NCBI GenBank assembly: GCA_020429485.1
Contig: JAGQLK010000023.1
Coordinates: forward strand, 1-11,247
Length of the DNA: 11,247 bases
Reading direction: 5' to 3'
Source: Candidatus Dojkabacteria bacterium
Lineage (GTDB): Bacteria > Patescibacteriota > Dojkabacteria > B142 > OLB20
Shown: positions 1-5,418 of the stretch, piece by piece
Layout of the letters: every line of letters begins with the position of its first letter
Position numbering within the stretch: the stretch's first letter is position 1
The notes under the pieces: model-generated
Seen by the model: only the letters and a program-made list of their open reading frames with translations
Database searches by the model: none
What the model was told of the DNA's origin: nothing
Made by a program: the position numbers and the translations under genes

Positions 1-1
1 G

Positions 2-118
2 GAGATGACTATGAGTATGTATACAGATCCTGAAACAAGACTGAATCTAATTCAGCCCGAGGTTCAGTATCCTACTAATGGTCTGTGTTTGCGAAAAGAG
101 ATAAACACATACAACTAG
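2..118 (+). CDS. 3' end of an unrecognised reading frame, or a small ORF
   Basis: One plus-strand frame is open from the window edge to a TAG at 116-118, giving 38 codons. It contains three early methionine codons (5, 11 and 17). The window opens with GGAG six bases before the ATG at 11, so this could be a complete gene of about 35 residues, or the tail of a longer gene that starts outside the window. The readable product is polar, ends KEINTYN, and matches no family I recognise. It converges on the tmRNA gene, and a 9-bp hairpin lies just after the stop. The short length makes a chance open frame possible. Confidence 0.4.
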   Translation, partial: EMTMSMYTDPETRLNLIQPEVQYPTNGLCLRKEINTYN

Positions 119-129
119 TAATATTGTGA

Positions 130-152
130 GATCCCGAATTAAGTTCGGGATC
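130..152. terminator. Hairpin between convergent genes, possible bidirectional terminator
   Basis: GATCCCGAA and TTCGGGATC form a perfect 9-bp stem around a 5-base loop. The hairpin sits between the stop at 118 (plus) and the tmRNA 3' end at 190 (minus). An outer inverted repeat, ATACAACT (109-116) and AGTTGTAT (157-164), encloses it. Neither strand has a T-run after the stem, so this is not a canonical intrinsic terminator. A role in termination or tmRNA 3' processing is inferred from position only. Confidence 0.4.
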
Positions 153-189
153 CACCAGTTGTATTCACTCGCTGGTGCTCGTGAACATC

Positions 190-653
190 TGGTGGAGATG
201 GCGGGAATCGAACCCGCGTCCAAAAAATCCATTGAAATACAGTGTACAAGCGTAGGGGGTCTGTTTCAGACAACAGTGGATAAAGACCCACAAAAACCCA
301 AAGTTGACCGTTTACCTAAGTCTTTGATTAAGGTAGCAAACGAATACAATAATCTGCATCCTGACTAATGAACCTCAAGATAATCCCCATCAGGAGAGAG
401 TGTTATCCGAGGGATAGCGAGACCGTTAGGTCTCAAGCTAACAGCTATTAAGCAAAGTTTAGAGCTGGTGCAGCAAAGAAATTCTCTACTTTAGCAGCTA
501 GTTTGCTTAGTAAGCTTTGTGAATTATTTTCGACGCTTAGAAACGTTCTCGTATAAAGCTACGAGTGATATGACTTTTTTAACGAAGCTGTCATAGCAAA
601 AGCTTCGGCTTGCCGCAAATCGCTGGTATTTTCTGTCGAAGCCGATCATCCCC
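190..653 (-). ncRNA. ssrA: tmRNA (transfer-messenger RNA)
   Basis: tmRNA acts like a tRNA and an mRNA to rescue ribosomes stalled on broken messages, tagging the unfinished protein for proteolysis; it works with SmpB. On the minus strand the 3' end reads GGACGCGGGTTCGATTCC and then CGCCATCTCCACCA, the classic T-arm, acceptor and encoded CCA. The 5' end GGGGATGATCGGCTTCGACA has the conserved GGNTTCGAC block. GGGGATG pairs with CATCTCC as a 7-bp acceptor stem with one G-U. A P2-type helix joins 635-625 with 230-221. The linear order of the two ends shows a one-piece tmRNA. At 464 nt it is clearly longer than the roughly 350-400 nt usual for tmRNA; the extra length lies mostly between the tag stop and the T-arm. 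The ends are inferred from base pairing. Confidence 0.96.
448..531 (-). other. tmRNA proteolysis-tag reading frame
   Basis: Inside the tmRNA an open frame ends in tandem stops TAA TAG (450-445). If the resume codon is GAA at 531-529, which follows AGCGTC much as the E. coli resume codon follows TAGTC, the tag is 27 residues. It begins ENNSQSLLSK and ends FFAAPALNFA. The hydrophobic, alanine-rich C-terminus fits a degradation tag read by ClpXP-type proteases. The final residues NFA differ from the common LAA or AA endings. The frame and stop are well supported; the exact resume codon is inferred. Confidence 0.75.
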
Positions 654-865
654 TCCTTCGCTATAATTCTGCATAAGCTGAATTATTCTCTGAGGGGCAC
701 GTCTTAATATTTCAAACTAAATAGTTCCTGTACCTAGAATGAATAAGACATGCCCCTCAAAGCTCATTATTTATGAGGAACAAAGGAGCAAAACAAATAC
801 TCTCGAAAAACCAAGGGCTTGTCCTGCTTTGCTCGAACATAGTGAGAGCGAAGGAGGGAATCACC
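644..865 (-). other. tmRNA leader with long-range helix onto the tmRNA 5' end
   Basis: In RNA read from the minus strand, leader bases 865-847 are complementary to 662-644, which span the upstream flank and first ten bases of tmRNA. Twelve consecutive Watson-Crick pairs join 858-847 (CCCUCCUUCGCU) to 662-651 (AGCGAAGGAGGG). Three more pairs (one G-U), one G-G mismatch and three more pairs (one G-U) extend the helix. The enclosed 184 nt contain further hairpins. The pairing is seen in the sequence. Its role could be a processing stem like those flanking pre-rRNA, or a switch that hides the acceptor strand; that part is inference. Confidence 0.55.
691..759 (-). repeat. Inverted repeat / stem-loop in tmRNA leader
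   Basis: TGAGGGGCACGTCTTA (691-706) and TAAGACATGCCCCTCA (744-759) are 16-base inverted arms with one difference. In minus-strand RNA the difference becomes a G-U pair, so the stem is fully paired there, but it leaves a C-A mismatch in plus-strand RNA. That points to the minus transcript, which leads into tmRNA. The 37-base loop holds a smaller AACTA/TAGTT hairpin, and a 5-bp hairpin (763-777) adjoins it. No T-run follows, so it is not a standard terminator, and no target-site duplication was seen that would mark a mobile element. Confidence 0.6.
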
Positions 866-868
866 AGA

Positions 869-884
869 CAGTTTTCAAAGAACG
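869..884 (-). promoter_or_regulatory. boxA-like antitermination motif
   Basis: The minus strand reads GTTCTTTGAAAACTG here. This matches the boxA of Firmicutes rRNA operon leaders (TGTTCTTTGAAAACT in Bacillus), the RNA site bound by NusB and ribosomal protein S10 during antitermination. It lies immediately downstream of the extended -10 at 899-891 and upstream of the tmRNA. The match is seen directly; function in this organism is inferred. Confidence 0.5.
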
Positions 885-890
885 TATGTA

Positions 891-899
891 ATTATATCA
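891..899 (-). promoter_or_regulatory. Extended -10 promoter for the tmRNA leader
   Basis: The minus strand reads TGATATAAT, a consensus -10 with the TGn extension that can replace a good -35. The hexamer 17 nt upstream, GAATAT, is a poor -35. Transcription would start near 884 and give a leader of about 230 nt before the mature tmRNA 5' end at 653. A weaker -10-like AATTAT lies at 668-663 and could start a short transcript. Confidence 0.55.
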
Positions 900-986
900 C
901 ATGCCTATCGCAAATATTCACTAATTATTAATGAGTATTTTGGATAGCCGAAAAGATACATACATCAACCGAAAAAGGAATAAGTT

Positions 987-1003
987 CATACGCGTCTCGT
1001 ATG
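987..1003 (-). terminator. Weak terminator-like hairpin after the HExxH gene
   Basis: CATACG and CGTATG form a 6-bp stem with a 5-base loop, about 33 nt past the stop codon of the minus-strand gene ending at 1037. On the minus strand a TTTTT run follows only after a gap of nine bases. The stem is short and the spacing imperfect, so termination here is a weak inference. Confidence 0.25.
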
Positions 1004-1036
1004 TATTCGCACTCTTCTTGGCTACCACCTAAAGGC

Positions 1037-1969
1037 TTAACGCCCGTTAGGATTTTGTGCCCGAAGGCTGTAAACGTCACTCATCAACTGCTCAGCAGTC
1101 CGCTCTTCAAGCGAATAAATCTGCGCCCCTAATTGGACATACAGATTCAACTGCTCATCGTTGCAGGGTACACCATCTTTGTTGGCGAAAATCATCCGAC
1201 ACATGGAATCAATATCGGTATCTAAATACCATTGAGCCCAATCGTCAAACGAGATCCACGGAGATGCTTCTAAAATCAATGAACAAAAAGCCACCGATCT
1301 CCATTCGGAAAAAGCGGCCGTCGCACTGGTCGGAGTTCTGCCGTTGATGGCATAATCCAAACATACAGCCGAAACCTCATTCCATTGGGCATATCCGCGC
1401 CTTTCGCCAGTGGGAGTTGTGTAGCCGACACCAAGTCCTTGTTTCCAAGTCATGGTCTCGTTACCAACAATGAACGGGTTGATCATTTCAAACGGGTGAT
1501 CAGCGACGACATGAATGGTTTCGTGCCCGGCGGTGTTATCAACATGGTCATTACCACGAGCCAAAAACGGTCGGTCAAACATAACCTCTTCGCGCTCTTC
1601 GATCGTCTCCGCCTTCGCGTCAAGATCACCAATCGTCATGAAGATCATGTTGGTATCAGAACCCAGAACAGAAGCTACATGATGAACACGGTTAGTGATT
1701 ATTGACTGTTGTTCGGGAGTAAAGCCGGTCGCGAAAATAACTTGCGGTTGAACAGGCGCATTGCCAAAGGTCCTGCTGAGCGAAACCAGAGAGGGGTTAC
1801 CCGGGAGCGGGATAGAGATATCCGCTTCCTGAGAAGTCTGCCCACCTCCGGAGAGCAAAGCGAGAATAACTAAAGCACCAAAGCCCACAAGGACTAAAGC
1901 GCCAACAGCGTAGTGCCACAAAGGGCGTTGTTTATTTGTGCCTTTACGGCGTTTACGAGAGTTTGCCAT
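1037..1969 (-). CDS. Membrane-anchored HExxH protein, putative zinc metallopeptidase
   Basis: The 310-residue product starts with a basic segment (RKRRK, residues 5-9) and one membrane helix (about 19-40), so the rest should lie outside the cytoplasm. HETIH at 149-153 is an HExxH zinc motif. NE at 197-198, 45 residues on, sits where gluzincin peptidases place their third, glutamate ligand; this suggests a gluzincin-like fold but is not proof. Four cysteines (203, 229, 257, 269) could form disulphides in the exported domain. The ATG at 1969-1967 is fixed by a perfect AAGGAGG nine bases upstream. A near-consensus promoter lies about 200 nt upstream. By eye the gene is about half G+C, against well under 40 percent in its neighbours, and it is the only gene here with a strong ribosome-binding site. 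That could mean transfer or different expression needs. The coding call is firm; the peptidase role is moderate. Confidence 0.85.
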   Translation of the reverse strand: MANSRKRRKGTNKQRPLWHYAVGALVLVGFGALVILALLSGGGQTSQEADISIPLPGNPSLVSLSRTFGNAPVQPQVIFATGFTPEQQSIITNRVHHVASVLGSDTNMIFMTIGDLDAKAETIEEREEVMFDRPFLARGNDHVDNTAGHETIHVVADHPFEMINPFIVGNETMTWKQGLGVGYTTPTGERRGYAQWNEVSAVCLDYAINGRTPTSATAAFSEWRSVAFCSLILEASPWISFDDWAQWYLDTDIDSMCRMIFANKDGVPCNDEQLNLYVQLGAQIYSLEERTAEQLMSDVYSLRAQNPNGR

Positions 1970-1978
1970 GATAGAATT

Positions 1979-1985
1979 CCTCCTT
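1979..1985 (-). promoter_or_regulatory. Ribosome-binding site AAGGAGG
   Basis: AAGGAGG, fully complementary to the usual 16S rRNA tail, lies nine bases before the ATG of the 310-residue gene and decides its start. No other gene in the window has a comparable site, which makes it notable. Confidence 0.85.
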
Positions 1986-1998
1986 CACATAGCTAGGG

Positions 1999-2093
1999 GT
2001 GTGAATTAACACACGGTTTATGGTTGATACGGTTCATCGAAGTTGAATCCCCATTCCTGACTATTCGCCCGATATCCAGAGAGAGGAATTCAA
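1999..2093 (-). promoter_or_regulatory. Structured 5' leader of the HExxH gene
   Basis: Two stems stand out in the leader RNA. UUGAAUUCC (2093-2085) pairs with GGGAUUCAA (2051-2043) over nine positions with one G-U, enclosing 33 nt. A 5-bp CACAC/GTGTG stem (2014-2010 with 2003-1999) lies just above the ribosome-binding site. The long leader could hold a regulatory element. I recognise no riboswitch or T-box consensus, so its function is unknown. Confidence 0.35.
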
Positions 2094-2176
2094 CAATTCG
2101 ATTTTTTACGATGTTGTATCTTTTCGGTTTTAAAGAACTTATATAGCAATATAATATATAATTACTATATATGCAC

Positions 2177-2205
2177 ATTATATCAAATAATCTCTAAAAT
2201 ATCAA
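2177..2205 (-). promoter_or_regulatory. Near-consensus sigma-70-type promoter
   Basis: On the minus strand TTGATA (2205-2200), a 17-base spacer and TATAAT (2182-2177) form a textbook promoter. The -10 also carries the TGn extension (TGATATAAT). Transcription would begin near 2170 and run to the HExxH gene, giving an untranslated leader of about 200 nt. This is the strongest promoter visible in the window. Confidence 0.8.
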
Positions 2206-2251
2206 CCGCAGAAGACGAAAAGGCTTGACAGACATATTTTATCAGTGATCT

Positions 2252-2827
2252 CTATTGTTGGGAAGTTGGGGTTAAGGATCCTTGCGCGCTCATCTGATTG
2301 TATCCTTCTTGTATAGTTACTGAAAATGAATGATTACCGCATTCGTCAGCTCTCGAAAGTACAAAGTCAATCTGGTCAATATCGTCAACTCCTTCGATTC
2401 TTACACCACAAGACAGCACCTCATCTGCAAAATGAACCAATACAGCTGCTCTCTCCTCTGTTAGTGTTTCTGTTACATCTTGATCAACTATAACTACTTC
2501 AGCTAATTGATCTTCATACCCTACTGGGAAAGTCATGGCATCACACTCTTGTGCAAATCCTAATCGATAATGCATCTGACCTTGATGGTCATTTGCTATT
2601 AGCGCTTCTACCCCATCTTGAGGTAAATATTCCTGTCTAATTAACTTGCTAAGAATATTAACCAGACAATGCTTCAAGGGGAAATACCCAAACGCAGTAG
2701 CATTAAAGTTTTCCTGACCTGCTATGAGTGCGTGATCTATAAGTGTTTGTAGCAGCTGGGAAACTCTTTCAGGGTGAGTTTGATAGATAGATTGGTAGGT
2801 TAATTCACCTATTTGGAAATATGACAT
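2252..2827 (-). CDS. Unrecognised 191-residue protein
   Basis: I do not recognise the family. The product is a soluble-looking, acidic 191-residue protein with no signal peptide or membrane helix. Its first half is helix-rich and hydrophobic in pattern (residues about 21-66). The middle and C-terminal half is rich in Asp and Glu (for example VDQDVTET, and GVDDIDQID near 145-153). It ends in a polar Ser/Gln/Thr tail. Three cysteines near 94, 139 and 162 form no known motif. The ATG at 2827 has no ribosome-binding site, but a plausible promoter lies about 30 nt upstream. It follows the ABC operon on the same strand after a 139-bp gap, so it is probably a separate unit. It is a real gene by length and codon character; its role is unknown. 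Confidence 0.75.
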   Translation of the reverse strand: MSYFQIGELTYQSIYQTHPERVSQLLQTLIDHALIAGQENFNATAFGYFPLKHCLVNILSKLIRQEYLPQDGVEALIANDHQGQMHYRLGFAQECDAMTFPVGYEDQLAEVVIVDQDVTETLTEERAAVLVHFADEVLSCGVRIEGVDDIDQIDFVLSRADECGNHSFSVTIQEGYNQMSAQGSLTPTSQQ

Positions 2828-2856
2828 GTTGGAGCACTATCAAAAGTATTTAGCTC

Positions 2857-2886
2857 ATACTACCACGTCTATAATTTAGAGAACAA
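2857..2886 (-). promoter_or_regulatory. Candidate promoter for the 191-residue gene
   Basis: The minus strand has TTGTTC (2886-2881), an 18-base spacer and TAGTAT (2862-2857), preceded by TGG as an extended -10. The -35 hexamer is identical to that before the CYTH gene. The -10 matches TATAAT at only four positions, so confidence is modest. Confidence 0.4.
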
Positions 2887-2966
2887 TCTCAAGCTAGTCA
2901 TATAATACAAGAGTTTTTAGCTCGATGTTTAAATATTCTATACAGTATGTAATCAATGAAACAAAA

Positions 2967-3821
2967 TTAGTATTGTTCTAATGAGTTGAAAAATTGTTGA
3001 ACGAACTCTATACACATGCTGCTCTCCTCCTCTGTATCAAGAGCACATTCAATATCAATTTCTATCCAAGATTTTTCTTCATTTTCTGGTGAAAATGCAG
3101 GGAAGATACTACCATTTACAAATGAAACATTATATTCCCAATCCATCTGTACTTCCTGCGCATTCTCTTCAACTCCGAGTGTCATTGTCACTTCATCTGG
3201 AGAAATGTACTCTGATACAAGAGTACCTTCGGGAATGATAAATAGGTATCTGCCTAGAGGTTCTATATAAGAAAAATCAGGTCTACTTCCAAATCTGATT
3301 TCATTAATTCCATCCGGAGATCCATATGTAAGCACAGTTGGATTATCGAAATCATAAGTAAAAGAACCTGGTCCATACCCAAAAGGACATGGATCATTTA
3401 CGACTTTCAATACATTTTCCCCTCCATCAGTTAAAGTTAAACTCTTTACCTTTGTATATGTCTGCGCCCAACTGCACCACTCACCTACTTCTGCCACTGT
3501 TACATTTACTTCCCAACCAACGGGATGCATAAAGCTAATTGCATCTGAGTTATACTCTTCATATTCATAGTATGTCTGCTCTTCAGGTATAGCAGTTTGC
3601 TCAGGTTCAGTTGAAACCACAACAGTCTCTGTTGGAGTTACTGTAATTTGTTCGTTACTTTCATCTTTTTTCAATGCAAGCACAACGCTTATAATCAAAA
3701 CCACAACTACACAAAAAATCATACTTACAAACAATATAAAACCATATCTAACTGGGGTAGATTTTACTTCACTAGGTTTGGATGAACCTGGTTCGATAGG
3801 CGTATTCATTTGCTGTTCCAT
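2967..3821 (-). CDS. Single-pass membrane protein with extracytoplasmic PsbP-like domain, ABC operon partner
   Basis: The 284-residue product has a short cytoplasmic N-terminus, one membrane helix (about 26-50), a Thr/Glu/Pro-rich linker (58-90) and a folded exported domain. That domain opens with ISFMHPVGWEV (95-105), a pattern seen at the start of PsbP/DcrB-like domains in many bacterial surface proteins; this match is from memory and tentative. Cysteines at 116, 145, 259 and 270 could pair outside the cell. No lipobox is present, so it is anchored by its helix. The gene begins 16 nt after the permease stop and is surely co-transcribed with the ABC genes, so it may be an exported accessory or a protein acted on by the transporter. 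No ribosome-binding site is seen; Met5 is an alternative start. A real gene, with function inferred. Confidence 0.8.
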   Translation of the reverse strand: MEQQMNTPIEPGSSKPSEVKSTPVRYGFILFVSMIFCVVVVLIISVVLALKKDESNEQITVTPTETVVVSTEPEQTAIPEEQTYYEYEEYNSDAISFMHPVGWEVNVTVAEVGEWCSWAQTYTKVKSLTLTDGGENVLKVVNDPCPFGYGPGSFTYDFDNPTVLTYGSPDGINEIRFGSRPDFSYIEPLGRYLFIIPEGTLVSEYISPDEVTMTLGVEENAQEVQMDWEYNVSFVNGSIFPAFSPENEEKSWIEIDIECALDTEEESSMCIEFVQQFFNSLEQY

Positions 3822-3837
3822 AATTATGAAAGATGAA

Positions 3838-4584
3838 TTAACTTAAAACTCTCTTAATATATCCTACTAAAGCGTTGACTAATAATAAAGCTATGCAATA
3901 AAAAATCAAAATATACGCTTCGGAATAAAAAGATGAATAATCAATGTTCACTGATAGAATATATTCCAATGCATTATTTGCATAATATGCAGGAAATAGC
4001 TTACCAATTAACTGTGCACCAATTGGTAGCTTGTCATATGTTACTACCATTCCTGAAAATAGAAATGATGGTATCAAAATGAGTGGAACAAACGGGATAA
4101 CTTGATCTTCTCGAGAAGTTAAATTTGATACTAATAAGCCAATTAAGACTGATGCTATTGCCATAAGCCAAGATATATACGTCACTGCTATTATCTTTTC
4201 GATACTATAGTCAAAACTAAACACATTGATCATGGTTATTACTATGAGCACAACTTGTATAGTTGCAATTGCAAGATATCCAATTAAGTATCCCAGTGTC
4301 ATAGAAAGATTATTAATACCAGTAAGGTAAATCCTATCCAGTGTATTATTTCTCTTCTCTCCAACCCAAACTAGAACTGATAGGATAAATGTCACAAATT
4401 GAACTAAGAACACTGAGACTGGTACTGCGTATACTTCCTGGTTTTGCAAAGTACTTGGTAATGCATCAAAGAAAATTGAGACTAAAAAGATATACCCAAC
4501 AGGGATAAAGAAGCTCAAAAAGATAAGCTGTTTATCATTAATGGTCTGTTTAATTATTCTTCTGCTAATAATAAGTGCTTTCAT
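3838..4584 (-). CDS. ABC-2 type transporter permease
   Basis: This is the membrane half of an ABC-2 exporter. The 248-residue protein has six predicted membrane helices (about 20-40, 53-74, 93-120, 131-152, 160-182 and 222-243). EKRNNTLDRI (76-85) matches the family's cytoplasmic coupling segment (E-R-x-x-T-L-x-x-x). The segment from PSFLFSG (172-178) through LP (186-187) to FPAYYANNAL (197-206) matches the conserved C-terminal ABC-2 motif. Length is normal for a single-domain ABC-2 permease, which works as a homodimer with two ATPase chains. Its ATG directly abuts the TAA of the ATPase gene, implying translational coupling. The substrate cannot be read from sequence; drugs, lipids or polysaccharide are all possible for this family. 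Confidence 0.93.
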   Translation of the reverse strand: MKALIISRRIIKQTINDKQLIFLSFFIPVGYIFLVSIFFDALPSTLQNQEVYAVPVSVFLVQFVTFILSVLVWVGEKRNNTLDRIYLTGINNLSMTLGYLIGYLAIATIQVVLIVITMINVFSFDYSIEKIIAVTYISWLMAIASVLIGLLVSNLTSREDQVIPFVPLILIPSFLFSGMVVTYDKLPIGAQLIGKLFPAYYANNALEYILSVNIDYSSFYSEAYILIFYCIALLLVNALVGYIKRVLS

Positions 4585-5307
4585 TTATTCTATAGCTTCA
4601 TAAAAGAATTCTTCTATTGGAACTGATATCTCTGATTTACTAATATTTTTTATTAACTTTCCTTCTTTCATTAGTAGTATCTTATCCGCATAATTACTCT
4701 CATCAAATTGATGTGTTGTTATTATCACCAAGCGATCTTCTTTTACATATGATTTAAGATAGTCCCAAATATTTTTCCTTAACTCTGGCTCTATTCCTAC
4801 AGTTGGTTCATCTAAAAATAGTATTTTTGGTTCATTTAGCAATGTAATTGCCAATGAGACCTTCTTTTTTGTTCCTCCAGATAGATTTCCTACTTTTCTT
4901 TTAACATGTTCTTCAAGTTTCAATAGCTCAATAACCGAATCAATTCTTGCTTCTCTATTCTTGATTCTCAATAAGTCTGCGAAGAATGCCAAATTATCTC
5001 TCACAGAAAGATTCTCATACATACCTAATTCTTGAGGGACATAACCTAGTTGGGCATATTCTTGAGTGCTTAGATGACTTGGAGACTTGCCGAATATTTT
5101 AACCTCGCCTTGAGTAGCTTTGGTAATGCCAGTCAACAGCTTGATAAATGTTGACTTTCCAGCGCCATTTGGTCCCATTAAGGCATAAATGTTATTTTTC
5201 TGAAAAGAAACAGATACTGAATCTACTGCTCTTACCTTCCCATAGCTTTTGCTAACGTTAATTGCTTCTACTAAATTTTCCATTTCTTTAAAATTACATA
5301 ATTTCAT
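4585..5307 (-). CDS. ABC transporter ATP-binding protein
   Basis: This is the nucleotide-binding subunit that powers the permease encoded next. All hallmarks are present in 240 residues: Walker A GPNGAGKST (45-53), Q-loop Gln92 in YVPQE, signature LSGGTKKK (142-149), Walker B ILFLDEP (162-168) with catalytic Glu167, and the H-loop His199. It resembles the CcmA/NatA/DrrA-type ATPases that pair with ABC-2 permeases, though it lacks the C-terminal extension of DrrA proteins. The listed start gives MKLCNFKEMEN; Met9 (ATG at 5283-5281) is an attractive alternative because homologues usually begin a few residues before the first beta strand. Neither start has a clear ribosome-binding site. It is the first gene of a three-gene minus-strand operon and is divergent from the CYTH gene. 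Confidence 0.95.
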   Translation of the reverse strand: MKLCNFKEMENLVEAINVSKSYGKVRAVDSVSVSFQKNNIYALMGPNGAGKSTFIKLLTGITKATQGEVKIFGKSPSHLSTQEYAQLGYVPQELGMYENLSVRDNLAFFADLLRIKNREARIDSVIELLKLEEHVKRKVGNLSGGTKKKVSLAITLLNEPKILFLDEPTVGIEPELRKNIWDYLKSYVKEDRLVIITTHQFDESNYADKILLMKEGKLIKNISKSEISVPIEEFFYEAIE

Positions 5308-5364
5308 ACTAATTGAAAAAACAACATAATGCTAGCTTGTTAGATAGCTTAGTTTCGCTTATGT

Positions 5365-5393
5365 TTGTTCCATTTAAACTTTAAAGCTATACT
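5365..5393 (+). promoter_or_regulatory. Promoter of the CYTH gene
   Basis: TTGTTC (5365-5370), a 17-base spacer and TATACT (5388-5393) predict a start site near 5400, about 20 nt before the ATG at 5419. The -35 coincides with an in-frame TTG that would extend the protein by 18 residues, which argues against using that TTG as a start codon. Confidence 0.65.
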
Positions 5394-5418
5394 AAACAAA
5401 GTTTTTAATACAATTACT

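Larger units (their letters stand above)
654..1036. other. Region without a protein gene (tmRNA leader and spacer)
   Basis: No convincing coding frame is present in these 383 bases. From 884 downward on the minus strand the content is the tmRNA leader described separately: boxA-like motif, complementary segment and stem-loops. Between 900 and 1036 I see only a 6-bp hairpin (987-1003) downstream of the 310-residue gene and AT-rich sequence. No known ncRNA family other than the adjoining tmRNA was recognised. Confidence 0.6.

Noticed and set aside
47..368. Open frames overlapping the tmRNA 3' end on both strands (61 and 80 codons)
   Set aside because: They are translations of the tmRNA T-arm and neighbouring RNA; the ssrA identification is far stronger.
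691..759. Miniature transposon (MITE) reading of the inverted repeat
   Set aside because: No target-site duplication flanks the arms and no second copy was seen in the window.
827..853. Plus-strand hairpin of eight pairs (827-834 with 846-853)
   Set aside because: It is less stable in minus RNA, where a C-A mismatch appears, and 847-853 pairs better with the tmRNA 5' flank; no plus-strand gene is nearby.
847..886. AAGGAGG on the plus strand as a ribosome-binding site
   Set aside because: No open frame follows; the next ATG (886) is too far and is followed at once by a TAA stop. The sequence is better explained by complementarity to the tmRNA flank.
1057..1705. Two plus-strand frames of about 100 codons
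   Set aside because: They lie opposite the HExxH gene, which has a membrane helix, a zinc motif, a perfect ribosome-binding site and a strong promoter; the opposite frames show nothing comparable.
1993..2178. 61-codon minus-strand frame between the promoter and the HExxH gene
   Set aside because: It has no ribosome-binding site, odd composition, and its ATG lies at about the -10 region, upstream of the predicted transcript start; it is better read as leader RNA.
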